In this document: one piece after another, positions 28,357 through 37,672 of the stretch
Layout: the number at the start of each line of letters is the position of its first letter
How positions within the stretch are numbered: position 1 is the stretch's first letter
Assembly (NCBI RefSeq): GCF_003352085.1
Contig: NZ_CP025805.1
Coordinates: 62,001-126,000, forward strand
Reading direction: 5' to 3'
DNA length: 64,000 nt
Source of the DNA: Sulfitobacter sp. SK012
GTDB taxonomy: Bacteria > Pseudomonadota > Alphaproteobacteria > Rhodobacterales > Rhodobacteraceae
Translations under genes and position numbers: made by a program
Notes under the pieces: generated by a model
Database searches by the model: none
The model's input: the letters and a program-made list of their open reading frames with translations, nothing else
Told to the model about the DNA's origin: nothing

Positions 28357-29295
28357 TCAGCTCTTCGGGGGGATGGCGCCGGTGCGCTCAACAATAAGAC
28401 CGTAGTGTTCGGGGCGGCGGTGGGCCGCGAAATCAAAGACCGTTTCTTTGTAGCGCTTGCCCAAATCCAGATCGCAGGCGGCGGTGATGACCTCGTCCTC
28501 CACGGTCACGGCCTGTGCCACAATCTCACCCGACGGCGCGATAATCACGCTTTGCCCGCCCATTTTGGAGCCTTCTTCATTGCCGCATTTAGCGGTGCCC
28601 ACGACCCATGTGGCGTTCTGATAGGCCCCCGCCTGCATCGAGAGGTGATTGTGAAACAGCGTCAGGCTGTCCATCGCCTGTTCGCCCACATGTCCAAAGG
28701 GCGTGTTATAGCCCAGCATGACCATCTCAACGTCCTGCAGCCCCATCACACGGTAGGTTTCAGGCCATCGCCGGTCATTGCAAATTGCCATGCCCATGTT
28801 GCCGCCAAACCCTTTGACCACCGGAAATCCCAGATCCCCCGGTTCGAAATACCGCTTCTCAAGGTGTTGAAAATCACGGCCAGGCTGTGGTTCAGAATGT
28901 CCGGGCAAATGGACCTTGCGGTAGGTACTGATGATCTGCGCCTTTTGGTTCACAAGGATCGAGGTGTTGAAACGCCGCTTTACGCCGTTCTCTACCCGCA
29001 GTTCTGCATAGCCAAGATAGAACCCGATCCCCAGCTTTTTGGCCTCATCAAACAGCGGTTGCGTGGCCGCACTTGGCATTTCAGTCTCGTAGTAGCTGTC
29101 CAGCTCTGCCTCATCCTCGATCATCCAGCGGGGGAAAAAGGTGGTGAGCGCAAGTTCGGTGAAAACGACTAATTCACAGCCACGCCCCTTTGCCTCGCGC
29201 ATCATCTCAAGCAGGCGGCCCACCGTATCGGCTCGGGTTTCCAATTTCGCGATGGGCCCCATTTGGGCGGCGGCGGTGATCAGTTTACGCATCAT
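28357..29295 (-). CDS. N-carbamoyl-D-amino acid hydrolase (nitrilase superfamily)
   Basis: About 312 residues from the tandem ATGATG at 29295, chosen for its GGAG box 5 bases upstream; a longer frame to 29343 lacks one. The nitrilase-fold triad is Glu47 (FTELAL), Lys127 (YRKVHLPG) and Cys172 (AICNDRRWPE). By memory this spacing equals that reported for Agrobacterium N-carbamoyl-D-amino acid amidohydrolase, and the PRW motif near 57 also fits. It releases CO2 and ammonia from the carbamoyl product of the hydantoinase. The gene overlaps its upstream neighbour by 11 bases. Confidence 0.92.
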   Translation of the reverse strand: MMRKLITAAAQMGPIAKLETRADTVGRLLEMMREAKGRGCELVVFTELALTTFFPRWMIEDEAELDSYYETEMPSAATQPLFDEAKKLGIGFYLGYAELRVENGVKRRFNTSILVNQKAQIISTYRKVHLPGHSEPQPGRDFQHLEKRYFEPGDLGFPVVKGFGGNMGMAICNDRRWPETYRVMGLQDVEMVMLGYNTPFGHVGEQAMDSLTLFHNHLSMQAGAYQNATWVVGTAKCGNEEGSKMGGQSVIIAPSGEIVAQAVTVEDEVITAACDLDLGKRYKETVFDFAAHRRPEHYGLIVERTGAIPPKS

Positions 29296-30187
29296 TCGGT
29301 CTCCGGTCTGGGGCTGACACTTGGGCAGCAAAAGCCTGTGCAATATTGCCAGCAGTGGTCAGCCAGATATCGGAACGACGAGCGCAGACATGGCGCAGCG
29401 CTTGGCGCAGATGACGCAGCCGGGCGGGTTGGCCGACGATGTAGGGATGCAAGGCAATCCCCATGACCAAAGGTTGCTGTGTGGCCTGATCCAGCATCTC
29501 GTCAAAACTGTCGGTGATCAGGGCAGCGAAGTCTGCCGGCCCATCCTTGCGCGCGATGATGGCGGGAATGTCGTTGACCTCTTGCGGATACGGCACAGAC
29601 AAAAGCGGCCCGCTGCGCGTGCGCATCCAGACGGGTTGATCGTCCATGCACCAGTTCAAAGTATAGCTGTATCCGGCCTCTTGCAGCAGGTCTGGCGTGA
29701 TCCGGCTTTCTGCAATCCAAGGGCTGAGCCAGCCCGCAGGAGGCTGTCCTTCAGCGGTGGTAATGACAGCCGTGGCCTCGGCGATCAGGGCGGTTTCTTC
29801 GGCCTCACTCAGCGTGCTTTGACGCTCTGAATTGCTGCGCCCATGGGCTGCAATCTCATCGCCACGCGCGCGGTGTGCTGAGATCAGGGAAGGGGCATAA
29901 CTGGAAACCTCTGAGTTGACCAAAACAGTGGCTGGCAGATCGAGAGCATCCATCATATCAAGCATACGCCACGCGCCAACGCGGTTACCATAGTCGCGCC
30001 ATGCATAGTTCAGCACATCGGGTTGCGGGCCACCGGGGGCCAGCTCTGCCCCTAACCCCTCGCCAAAGGCAAAGTGTTCAAGGTTGATACCTAGATAGAC
30101 TGCAAGCCCCTTGCCCTGTGGCCACACAAAAGAGGGGCGCTGGGTGATCGGCGCATAGTCATAGCGGTTATGGACGCTGAGCGTCAC
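29285..30187 (-). CDS. NodB-type polysaccharide deacetylase family hydrolase, second copy
   Basis: 300 residues from a GTG at 30187 that overlaps the upstream TGA (GTGA), the coupling pattern used throughout this operon; no earlier start fits. The fold motifs are YLGINLEHFAFGEG near the N terminus, EIAAHGRSNSERQ with the metal-binding His, and LVMGIALHPYIVGQ near the end. It differs clearly from the gene at 25967. The first catalytic segment has NLEH in place of the usual Asp-Asp, so it may use a different mechanism, as PuuE-type enzymes do. An amidohydrolase role in ureide or pyrimidine breakdown is inferred from context. Confidence 0.82.
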   Translation of the reverse strand: MTLSVHNRYDYAPITQRPSFVWPQGKGLAVYLGINLEHFAFGEGLGAELAPGGPQPDVLNYAWRDYGNRVGAWRMLDMMDALDLPATVLVNSEVSSYAPSLISAHRARGDEIAAHGRSNSERQSTLSEAEETALIAEATAVITTAEGQPPAGWLSPWIAESRITPDLLQEAGYSYTLNWCMDDQPVWMRTRSGPLLSVPYPQEVNDIPAIIARKDGPADFAALITDSFDEMLDQATQQPLVMGIALHPYIVGQPARLRHLRQALRHVCARRSDIWLTTAGNIAQAFAAQVSAPDRRPNDA

Positions 30188-30603
30188 AGCGGAGCCTCGG
30201 CGAGTCCCGCGCGCTCCAATAGCCATTCAGCGCTGTCATTCCAGACATGGGTTTCCACGATCAGACCGTCGCGCAGCACGAAGGTGTCCATATAGCGGTT
30301 GCCATCGAATGGTGTGCCGTCAGGCCACACGCCATAAAGGTGGCCCGTGCTATAGACGCGCACTTCTCCGGTTTCAGGGTCCAGCACGGGATCCATCCGT
30401 AAAGGCCGCTTTTTTACCCAAGCGTAGCGTTTGGCGTTAAAGGCTGCAGTTTGGGCGGGCGCAGTGAATTGCCGTCCGCCAGTGAAGGTAATTTGCAACT
30501 CCGGTGAGACAAACGCCGCCGCGCCTTCGGGGTCTGGCACCATAGAGCGTTCAAGATAGGCCGTAACGATCGCGCAGGCATTGGCAAGGGGATCGTCGAT
30601 CAT
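30184..30603 (-). CDS. NTF2/SnoaL-like small protein
   Basis: 139 residues with the layout of an NTF2-like cone: an N-terminal helix (ANACAIVTAYLERSMVPD), then strands ending in GNRYMDTFVLRDGLIVETHVWNDSAEWLLE. Members are small binding proteins, isomerases or hydrolases; no catalytic residue can be assigned. It overlaps the racemase gene and the NodB-type gene by 4 bases each, so it belongs to the operon. It might handle an intermediate between the racemase and the carbamoylase. Confidence 0.75.
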   Translation of the reverse strand: MIDDPLANACAIVTAYLERSMVPDPEGAAAFVSPELQITFTGGRQFTAPAQTAAFNAKRYAWVKKRPLRMDPVLDPETGEVRVYSTGHLYGVWPDGTPFDGNRYMDTFVLRDGLIVETHVWNDSAEWLLERAGLAEAPL

Positions 30604-31235
30604 AACAAGGCTCCGATCTGCACGGCAGCTTTGACACCGTCGATCAGACGAACGGTTATTTCAGAGCCGGCACGTGCGGGAATATGTGACATGCCAGCAC
30701 AGCCCAGCACGACGGATTGGATGTCGTCTTGGGTTTGGGCGTTGGCAATCTCGGCCAGCACGCGGTCGGCAGACGCTTCAACGCTTGTTTCCAAGTCCAG
30801 CACGGGCACGCCCGAGGCGCGAACTTGGGCAAGGCTACCACCCAGCCCATAGTTTTTGATGTTCTGCTCAAGGATCGGGGATGAGACGGCCAAGGTCGTG
30901 ACAACCGAAAACCGCGCACCAGCGAGGACGGCCAGATGATAGGCGGCTTGGCCAATCCCGATGACGGGGCAGCTGGCGGTGCCGCGCGCCTCGGTCAACC
31001 CCGTGTCGTCAAAACAGCCGATGATGATCGCCCGCGCGCCCCGTTCAGAGGCTTTGGCAACCAGTTTTAACAACGGCGGTACGCAGGCCTCGCCGTCTTC
31101 AGGACCTTGGATGGCGGGCGGTCCGTCTCGGGACGTCCATGCTTCGATGTGAGCATCGGGGCAGGCGCTGCGCGCCGTTACCAGCATGGCCTCTGTCATC
31201 GACACGGTGCTGTTGGGGTTAATGATGACAATCAT
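30600..31235 (-). CDS. hyuE: Asp/Glu/hydantoin racemase
   Basis: 211 residues. The start VIINPNSTVSMTEAM and the two catalytic cysteines Cys74 (IIGCFDD) and Cys179 (VLGCAGM) mark the hydantoin racemase branch. It interconverts D and L forms of 5-substituted hydantoins so that a stereospecific hydantoinase and D-carbamoylase can use both. It overlaps both neighbours by 4 bases and connects the transporter genes with the catabolic genes. The symbol follows the family name used in hydantoin operons. Confidence 0.9.
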   Translation of the reverse strand: MIVIINPNSTVSMTEAMLVTARSACPDAHIEAWTSRDGPPAIQGPEDGEACVPPLLKLVAKASERGARAIIIGCFDDTGLTEARGTASCPVIGIGQAAYHLAVLAGARFSVVTTLAVSSPILEQNIKNYGLGGSLAQVRASGVPVLDLETSVEASADRVLAEIANAQTQDDIQSVVLGCAGMSHIPARAGSEITVRLIDGVKAAVQIGALL

Positions 31236-32071
31236 ACCAAGCCCTTGCCTGCGTCATTGCCTTTGGCTGCGCGGCGTCGGTTCATGATGACCGCGATGGT
31301 CAGGAAGATGCCGATAATGACCAGCGAAAAGATCGTGGTCAGTGTCCCCAGCGCATACAGCACAGGCGAGGTGACATTGGTGGTCATCCCGTAAATCTCA
31401 AGTGGCAGGGTGTTGCGGCTGCCCGAGGTCAGCAAGGTGCGGGCGAATTCATCATAGCTGAGCGTGAAGCCGAACAGGGCCACACCAATCAGCGAAGGGG
31501 CGATAATCGGCAGCACCACAAAACGGATGGTTTGCCATGCGGTGGCCCCTTGATCGCGCGCGGCTTCTTCATAGCTTTTGTCAAAACGGTTAAAGACCGC
31601 GAACATGATCAGCAATCCAAAGGGCAGCGTCCACGTCAGCTGCGCGCCAAAGCCAGAGGTCGCCCAATGCACATTGATCCCCGCCTGAGAGAACAGCAAG
31701 CCGACACCCAGCGAGATCAGGATCGACGGGATCACCAGCGCCGTGATGATCAGATAAAACAGGATGGTGGAGCCGGGGAACTTCTTGCGAAAGGCCAACC
31801 CGCCCATCACCGACACGACAATAGTGGTCACCATGACCATAAAGCCCAAGATGATACTGCGCCTGAAACTGCCCCAGATGTCGCCCACAGCCTGCTGTTC
31901 AAACAGGTCGAAGAACCAATACATCGACACCCCACGCATTGGGAAAGTCAAGCCGCCGCCAGGGCCCTGGAACGACAGAATGCCGATGGTGATTGTGGGA
32001 CCATAGAGGAAGATAACGAAAAGAACGAAGAACGCGGTTAGGACGTAGAATGATCTTGAGCGCGGCTCCAT
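31232..32071 (-). CDS. ABC transporter permease, PotC type
   Basis: 279 residues with six membrane segments and the EAA loop (YEEAARDQGATAWQTIRFVVLPIIAPSL, about 180-208) that contacts the ATPase. Type I importer permease of the spermidine/putrescine/opine group. One base separates it from the other permease gene and it overlaps the racemase by 4. Together with the genes to 35284 it forms one importer. Confidence 0.92.
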   Translation of the reverse strand: MEPRSRSFYVLTAFFVLFVIFLYGPTITIGILSFQGPGGGLTFPMRGVSMYWFFDLFEQQAVGDIWGSFRRSIILGFMVMVTTIVVSVMGGLAFRKKFPGSTILFYLIITALVIPSILISLGVGLLFSQAGINVHWATSGFGAQLTWTLPFGLLIMFAVFNRFDKSYEEAARDQGATAWQTIRFVVLPIIAPSLIGVALFGFTLSYDEFARTLLTSGSRNTLPLEIYGMTTNVTSPVLYALGTLTTIFSLVIIGIFLTIAVIMNRRRAAKGNDAGKGLV

Positions 32072-32072
32072 G

Positions 32073-32936
32073 TCAAAGCTCCTTTCGGATGTCGACGAAC
32101 CGCAGCAGGATGCCGATGGTGATCAACACCGTCAGCAGCAGCACGATCGCGGTGGCAGAGGCGCTGGGATATTGCAGCAAGGAAATGTCGTTCGAAATCA
32201 GCCGCCCCACATTGGCCGACTGGCTGCCCGACATGATCCGCACGGTAAAGAAATCTCCCATCACCAGCGTCACCACAAAGATCGTGCCGATCATGATGCC
32301 CGGCTTGGTCAGTGGCAGGATCACGTTCCACAGGATTTGGGCACCATTGGCACCGCCGTCGCGGGCGGCCTCGATCAGGCTTTTGTCGATCCGCATCATG
32401 GTGTTGAAAATCGGCACAACCATGAACAGCGTGTAGATATGCACAAAGGCCAGCACGACTGAAAAGTCGCTGAACAGCAACCATTCCAGCGGCTCGTCTA
32501 TCACGCCCCATGACATCAGTGTCGAATTCGCAATGCCATTGCGGCCCAGAAACGGGATCCAGCTGATCATGCGGATGATGTTCGAGGTCCAGAACGGGAT
32601 CGTGCACAGTAAGAACAGCGCGATCTGCCACGTCAAACTTCGGATGTGAAAGGCGAGGTAATAGGCGACGGTGAACCCGATGACAAAGGTGAACATCCAC
32701 GTCAGGATCGCATATTTAAAGGTGTTTATGAAAACGGTGTAGGTGACCGGAGAGCCAAAGAGGAATTCGTAATTGTCGAATTCAAACGCCGGAATGATCG
32801 AGAATTCGGTCGCGCGCCAAAAGCTGACCACAAGGATCATCACAATGGGCAGCACCAGAAAGAAGAACAGCACCACCGCAAGCGGCGACACCATAAGCCA
32901 GCCTGTCACGCTGTTGTTTTTGAGAAATTTCTGCAT
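32073..32936 (-). CDS. ABC transporter permease, PotB type
   Basis: 287 residues with six membrane segments and an EAA loop IEAARDGGANGAQILWNVILPLTKPG (about 200-225). Partner of the PotC-type permease. A 59-base gap separates it from the receptor gene, containing a short GC hairpin (32966-32987) without a T-run. Confidence 0.92.
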   Translation of the reverse strand: MQKFLKNNSVTGWLMVSPLAVVLFFFLVLPIVMILVVSFWRATEFSIIPAFEFDNYEFLFGSPVTYTVFINTFKYAILTWMFTFVIGFTVAYYLAFHIRSLTWQIALFLLCTIPFWTSNIIRMISWIPFLGRNGIANSTLMSWGVIDEPLEWLLFSDFSVVLAFVHIYTLFMVVPIFNTMMRIDKSLIEAARDGGANGAQILWNVILPLTKPGIMIGTIFVVTLVMGDFFTVRIMSGSQSANVGRLISNDISLLQYPSASATAIVLLLTVLITIGILLRFVDIRKEL

Positions 32937-32995
32937 GTGTTCCGGCTGACTTCCAAGGGAGGTTGGGGGGCACCGTCAAGCGCCCCCGCAAGGTC

Positions 32996-34264
32996 TTAGG
33001 CCGCGATGAATTCGTTCCACTTGCGGACCATGTACTGGTTTTCATCCATGACGGAGTTCCAGCAAGCCACGGCACCCATGCGGTCGATGAACGAACCGCC
33101 GTCGCGCACGGCACCTGGACCCTCAAGGGTGGACCCACTTGGGCTGACGATATCGCCCGTGGATTCCTTGCCTTCGTACCAAAAGCCCCATTCGTCGTCG
33201 GACATGAACAGCTTGGAAGTTTCTGGCACAGCAGAGTAATACCCCTGACGCATCAAGAAGCCGCCAACCCAACCGGACAGATACCAGTTGATGTATTCAT
33301 AGGCCGCATCCAGTTTCGCGCCTTCAAGCGATGCCGCCAAACCCATGCCGCCGCCCCACGAGCGATAGCCTTCTTCCAGCGGTTGGTAGACACAAGGAAT
33401 GCCCTGTGATTTCACAGCCGTGATCGCGGGCGACCACATGGACTGGATCACAACTTCGCCCGAGGCCATCAGGTTGACGCTTTCGTCAAATGACTTCCAG
33501 AAGGCGCGGAACTGGCCGTTCTTCTTGGCTTCGGTAAAGATGCCAAGCGTCAGGTCAATCTCCTCCTTGGTCATGTTGCCTTTGTCGGGGTATTTATATT
33601 CGCCCATGGATTCCACGACCATCGCCATATCCATGATCCCGATGGAGGAAATGTCGAGAATAGATGCTTTGCCCTTGAATTCAGGGTTCAGCAGCTCGGA
33701 CCATTTGGTGATAGGACGGCCAATCAGGTCAGGGCGGATGCCCAGCGTGTCCGCGTTATAGATTGTCGGGATCAGGGTCATCCAACCGGATTCTTCTTGT
33801 ACGAAATCCGTACCATTGGCACCTGAGGTAAAGCCGACAGTATGCGGCGCGGTGCCCTGTGCAATATCGCTGGTGGGGGTCAGCTTGCCCGAACGGAAGG
33901 TGCCGGCGATCTTGTCGTAGTTTGCGATTTTTGATGTATCCATCGCTTGCAGATTGCCCGTGGGCCAGACCTTTTTGCAGATCCAGTATTCGATGTCGGC
34001 GATGTCAAAGCTGTCAGGCTGGGTGGCGACGCGCTGTGTCACGCTGTCAGAATCCAGCGCCGTCATTTCCATGGTGATGCCCAGATCTTCTTTGGCTTTT
34101 GCCGCAATCTCGTTAAAGGCGGAAACGCCTGTTCCTGCTTGGCGCAGAACGATGTTGGATTGCGCCCAGACCATCGGGGCGGCCAATGTTCCTGCTGCTG
34201 CGGCAACGCCGGTCTTCAGCATTGTGCGACGGCTCAGGCCATTACGCTTGGTATAAAGTGTCAT
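32996..34264 (-). CDS. ABC transporter substrate-binding protein, PotD type, Tat-exported
   Basis: 422 residues. The leader has a twin-arginine motif (LSRRTMLKTG), a hydrophobic run and an APMVWAQ cleavage site, so the protein is exported folded. The mature part is a PotD/opine-type receptor (VLRQAGTGVSAFNEI, SNTVTQ-like region, SGANGTDFVQEESGW). The ligand is not readable; from the operon a hydantoin, ureide or carbamoyl compound is likely. Confidence 0.9.
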   Translation of the reverse strand: MTLYTKRNGLSRRTMLKTGVAAAAGTLAAPMVWAQSNIVLRQAGTGVSAFNEIAAKAKEDLGITMEMTALDSDSVTQRVATQPDSFDIADIEYWICKKVWPTGNLQAMDTSKIANYDKIAGTFRSGKLTPTSDIAQGTAPHTVGFTSGANGTDFVQEESGWMTLIPTIYNADTLGIRPDLIGRPITKWSELLNPEFKGKASILDISSIGIMDMAMVVESMGEYKYPDKGNMTKEEIDLTLGIFTEAKKNGQFRAFWKSFDESVNLMASGEVVIQSMWSPAITAVKSQGIPCVYQPLEEGYRSWGGGMGLAASLEGAKLDAAYEYINWYLSGWVGGFLMRQGYYSAVPETSKLFMSDDEWGFWYEGKESTGDIVSPSGSTLEGPGAVRDGGSFIDRMGAVACWNSVMDENQYMVRKWNEFIAA

Positions 34265-34297
34265 TCGTCTCTCCTTTTCAGTGATAGATGCCGCGGC

Positions 34298-35284
34298 TTA
34301 TGCGGTCAGTTGGTGTTGACTTGTCTGGTCCCAAAGCAGGCCAACCTGATCTCCGGGATTGTGGGGTTGGGCGAAGAACGCCGCGTCCGGTATCAAGGCT
34401 GTTACCTCTTGATCGCCGGCAATTTTGGTGAGGATCGACACATGGGTGCCTTGGTATTCGATGGCCACAACATTGGCCTCGATCCGGCCGTTTTCGACCG
34501 TTGTCATTGAGACAGCATCGGTGCGGATGGCGACGTCGCCGTCGGGCAGATTGATCACGTTGTGCCCGCCCATGAACTGCGCAACGAACTTGGTTTTTGG
34601 GGCGTTGAACACGTCTCGCGCAGAGCCTGCCTGTTCAATCGTGGCATTGTTCATCACCACAATTTCATCCGCCAGCGCCAGCGCTTCGTCCTGACCGTGG
34701 GTGACATGCAAAAAGCTGATACCGAGTTCCTTTTGCAGCTTGCGGAGTTCGCTGCGCATCCGGATGCGTAAGAACGGATCAAGCGCGGACAGGGGTTCAT
34801 CGAGCAGCAAAACCTGCGGCCGTGTGATCAACGCACGCGCTAAGGCAACCCGTTGTTGCTGGCCGCCCGACAGCTGTGCGGGCAGTCTGTCAGACAAGGA
34901 GGTCAGATCGACCAACTCCAGCATCTCGCCGGCCTTTTTGCGTCGGTCGGCCTTGTCAACACCCTTCATCTTGAGGCTGAAGGAGACGTTGTCGAGAACA
35001 CTCAGATGGGGAAAGAGCGCGTAGTTCTGAAACATCATCGCCGTCCCACGCTTGGCCGGTGGGAGGTTCGAAATGTCACGCCCGGCCAGTAAAACAGAAC
35101 CGTCCGAGACTGTTTCATGCCCCGCAATCATGCGGAGCGTTGATGATTTTCCACAGCCTGAGGGGCCCAACAAACAGGTGTATGTGGAGGTCTTGAAATG
35201 GTGGCTGATCGCGTCGACTGCGACAGTTGGTCCATACCTTTTGGTGACGGAAACCAATTCCAAATCTTGTTTTACATCGCTCAT
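34298..35284 (-). CDS. ABC transporter ATP-binding protein, PotA type
   Basis: 328 residues from the ATG at 35284, which has GGAG 6 bases upstream; a TTG at 35296 is less likely. Walker A GPSGCGKSST, Q-loop MMFQNYALFPH, signature LSGGQQQRVALARAL, Walker B VLLLDEPLSALD and the switch His in LHVTHGQDEAL are intact. The C-terminal 90 residues form the TOBE regulatory domain. First gene of the twelve-gene leftward operon, whose promoter must lie in the 240-base gap shared with the GntR gene. Confidence 0.95.
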   Translation of the reverse strand: MSDVKQDLELVSVTKRYGPTVAVDAISHHFKTSTYTCLLGPSGCGKSSTLRMIAGHETVSDGSVLLAGRDISNLPPAKRGTAMMFQNYALFPHLSVLDNVSFSLKMKGVDKADRRKKAGEMLELVDLTSLSDRLPAQLSGGQQQRVALARALITRPQVLLLDEPLSALDPFLRIRMRSELRKLQKELGISFLHVTHGQDEALALADEIVVMNNATIEQAGSARDVFNAPKTKFVAQFMGGHNVINLPDGDVAIRTDAVSMTTVENGRIEANVVAIEYQGTHVSILTKIAGDQEVTALIPDAAFFAQPHNPGDQVGLLWDQTSQHQLTA

Positions 35285-35425
35285 GCCAGGCTCCAATTCA
35301 CCTCAAGCAAGACGTAGTAATTGCTGTGTCGGAAAGTGAGTCGGATCAAAATTTGACGGATTTTCTGACCGGCGGCGCAAAATTAGGCGCTCAATGGGCG
35401 CAACGCTCAAATATCTTGCACAATA

Positions 35426-35435
35426 TTGTATACAA
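35426..35435. promoter_or_regulatory. Perfect dyad TTGTATACAA, likely GntR/FCD operator
   Basis: A 10-bp perfect palindrome in the gap between the divergent ABC operon and the GntR gene. It matches the TNGT-N-ACNA layout typical of FCD-type GntR operators. It lies 87 bases before the regulator start and 142 before the ABC operon start. A TTGCAC six bases to its left could be a -35 element, placing the site over a promoter. Confidence 0.5.
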
Positions 35436-35521
35436 ATTTATTTCAGATTTTGAACTGTAGTGTCCAACCTTGTCGGCAAGGCTCGGTCATGACATCACAC
35501 ACGCAACCAAAGGACCTAGCC

Positions 35522-36226
35522 ATGATCAATCCAGACGCCGTTGCGATTGATGCCCCAAGCAGCACGTCAACGAGTGGCACCGTGGCCGCGGCCTTGTCGC
35601 GCGCTATTCATGAGCATCGTTTGGCGCCGGGCACCAAGCTGGGTGAGGATGAGTTGGCAGAAGTCTACGGTGTGTCGCGGACCATTATCCGCACCGCACT
35701 ACAGTCACTTGCACATGCCAAGCTGGTAGAAATCCAACGAAATCGCGGTGCTTTCGTATCGCAACCCACACCAAAAGAAGCACAAGAAGTATTCGAAGCA
35801 CGCGAGTTGCTTGAACCGCGCACCGCACGCACCGCTGCGCTGAAGGCAACTGCACAAGACATTGCGTTCCTTAAAGCGCATATCGATCAAGAGCACGCCG
35901 CGACAGCAAAAGGTGACCATGGGCTGGCGCTATACCTATCTGGACAGCTTCACGTTCATATCGCGATGATCGCAGATCAAAATACCATCGCAAACTTTAT
36001 TGAAGCACTTATAGCGCGATCGTCTTTGATTGTGGCCCTGTACTGGAAACGGGAAAGTGCCCTGTGCGAAAGCCATGCACATGGGGCCTTGATAAATGCA
36101 ATCGAAAGCAAAGATGGTAATGCAGCCGAAGCCCTGATGCGCAGCCATCTGGTCGATTTGCATTCCGCATTGGACTTGCGTGGCAAAGCGTCGGTGGGAG
36201 CTTCGCTGAAAGAGATATTGGGCTAA
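35522..36226 (+). CDS. GntR-family transcriptional regulator (FCD type)
   Basis: 234 residues from the ATG at 35522, which follows AAAGGA by 8 bases; upstream in-frame starts (35489, TTG 35426) lack a good box. The N-terminal winged helix-turn-helix (AIHEHRLAPGTKLGEDELAEVYGVSRTIIRTALQSL) is followed by a helical FCD domain with LEPRTARTAA and two spaced His (HVHIAMIAD, AHGALINAIE) that may bind metal or a carboxylate ligand. Divergent from the transport/catabolic operon, which it probably represses in the absence of a pathway intermediate. Confidence 0.9.
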   Translation: MINPDAVAIDAPSSTSTSGTVAAALSRAIHEHRLAPGTKLGEDELAEVYGVSRTIIRTALQSLAHAKLVEIQRNRGAFVSQPTPKEAQEVFEARELLEPRTARTAALKATAQDIAFLKAHIDQEHAATAKGDHGLALYLSGQLHVHIAMIADQNTIANFIEALIARSSLIVALYWKRESALCESHAHGALINAIESKDGNAAEALMRSHLVDLHSALDLRGKASVGASLKEILG

Positions 36227-36338
36227 CCACCGCAGAATAGGTGGTATCTAAATCGCTAAACATTCTAACGGACGGGTGGAGCAAGTTTAACATAAGATTG
36301 ATTATACGATAATTCTATGTAGCCGGGCGCGCGCTACC

Positions 36339-37434
36339 TTCAACTGCGACTCTTGTTAGAAAACAGTAGTTTATCTAGCAGGAGGAATCGGTATGGGAGC
36401 CGTTTACAAGCAACTGAGTATCACGGAACGACGCAGAATAGAACGCTGGAGACATGCAAAGGTCCCTGTCGACGAGATGGCGCGCGTATTGAAGCGCTGC
36501 AGGTCGACGATATTCCGTGAGTTGAAGCGCAATCATTTCAGCGATGAAAGCATGCCGAAATGTGATGGGTACTACGGTGCCGCAGCTCACTTGATACAGG
36601 CTGATCGACGTGCGCGAGCACCGTAAGCTGATCATATATCCTGATCTATGCAAACGAGTGATTGAGCGCATCAAGAATGGCTGGACGCCTGAACAGATCG
36701 GCAATCGCATGATCCATGAAGGTGCTAAGTTGCGGGTCTGCCAAGAGACAATTTATCGCTACATCTATTCCAAGGAGGGTCTGCGTGAGGACCTGTGGTG
36801 GTATCTTCCCACGCACCGCGTCGCCCGTCGTCCACGGCGCACGAGACGGCGCCGTGAACCCAAATTCCACCGTGATGTGAGCATCTTGTTCCGTCCCGAC
36901 GACGTCGCCCACCGCCGTCAGTTCGGTCACTGGGAAGGCGATTTTATGCTGTTTAAACAGAAGCTTGGACAGGCAAACGTCACCTCACTGGTCGAGCGTG
37001 TTAGCCGCTTCACTGTGATTCTCAAAAATCCAAACAAGCGCACCAAACCGGTCATGGGGAAGATCATCAAAGCCATCAAAGACCTGCCCCATCAAGCCCG
37101 TCGTTCGATCACTTTTGATCGTGGTTCAGAGTTTATGAACTGGCCACACCTTCAGGCCGAAACAGGCACGAAAACTTGGTTCTGCGATCCTTCCTCGCCC
37201 TGGCAGAAAGGCACTGTCGAGAACACCAATCGTCGAGCCAGACGCTGGCTTCCACGCAAGCGCGACATCAGATCAATGACAGATCAGGACATGAAAGAGA
37301 TCTGTGATCGCCTAAACAACACGCCTCGGAAATGCTTGGGATGGAAAGACACCCGCTGAAGTCTTTCGCGAAAAAATGATAGAGGAAATGCGATGACCAC
37401 CCTACCCTGAGGCCAACAGGAGTCGCGGTTCAAA
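36339..37434 (+). mobile_element. IS30-family insertion sequence, inactive
   Basis: About 1.1 kb bounded by imperfect inverted ends: TTCAACTGCGACTCTTGTTAG at the left (36339-36359) and the complement of TTGAACCGCGACTCCTGTTGG at the right (to about 37434). The transposase within is frameshifted twice. It is the left border of an island of mobile remnants and restriction-modification genes. Confidence 0.75.
36393..37397 (+). pseudogene. IS30-family transposase with two frameshifts
   Basis: The first frame (36393-36626) gives the helix-turn-helix part with YKQLSITERRRIERWRHAK and RSTIFRELKRN. Near 36600 the coding sense moves to another frame, which carries the catalytic core: GHWEGDFML (Asp), ITFDRGSEFMNW (Asp) and SPWQKGTVENTNRRARRWLP (Glu). 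Near 37350 an extra base turns NNTPRKCLGWK into a premature end, while the next frame continues TPAEVFREKM to a stop at 37395-37397. Neither site looks like a programmed slip. Confidence 0.85.
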
Positions 37435-37672
37435 TATCGCTCACATGGGGCACATGCGCTTGAAAGCCTGGCGCCTCGATTGATCCCTGTGCGGTCTGGC
37501 CCGGCGGCGTCTGAAAAGCCGCACACATGAGGCCTGGCACACGGCCGCAATCAATCTTGTTCTATACCCTCAGAAAATCTTTGCAAAACCGAAGGCGCCC
37601 GCCGCCGGCCATTGAAACTTGGTTTTAACTTCAATCGATTAAGCTGTGCATGTAATACTAGGAAAAATATTC

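Noticed and set aside
36393..37397. Programmed frameshift producing an IS30 fusion protein
   Set aside because: IS30 elements normally have one frame, the two breaks lack a slippery sequence, and the second cuts the conserved C terminus.
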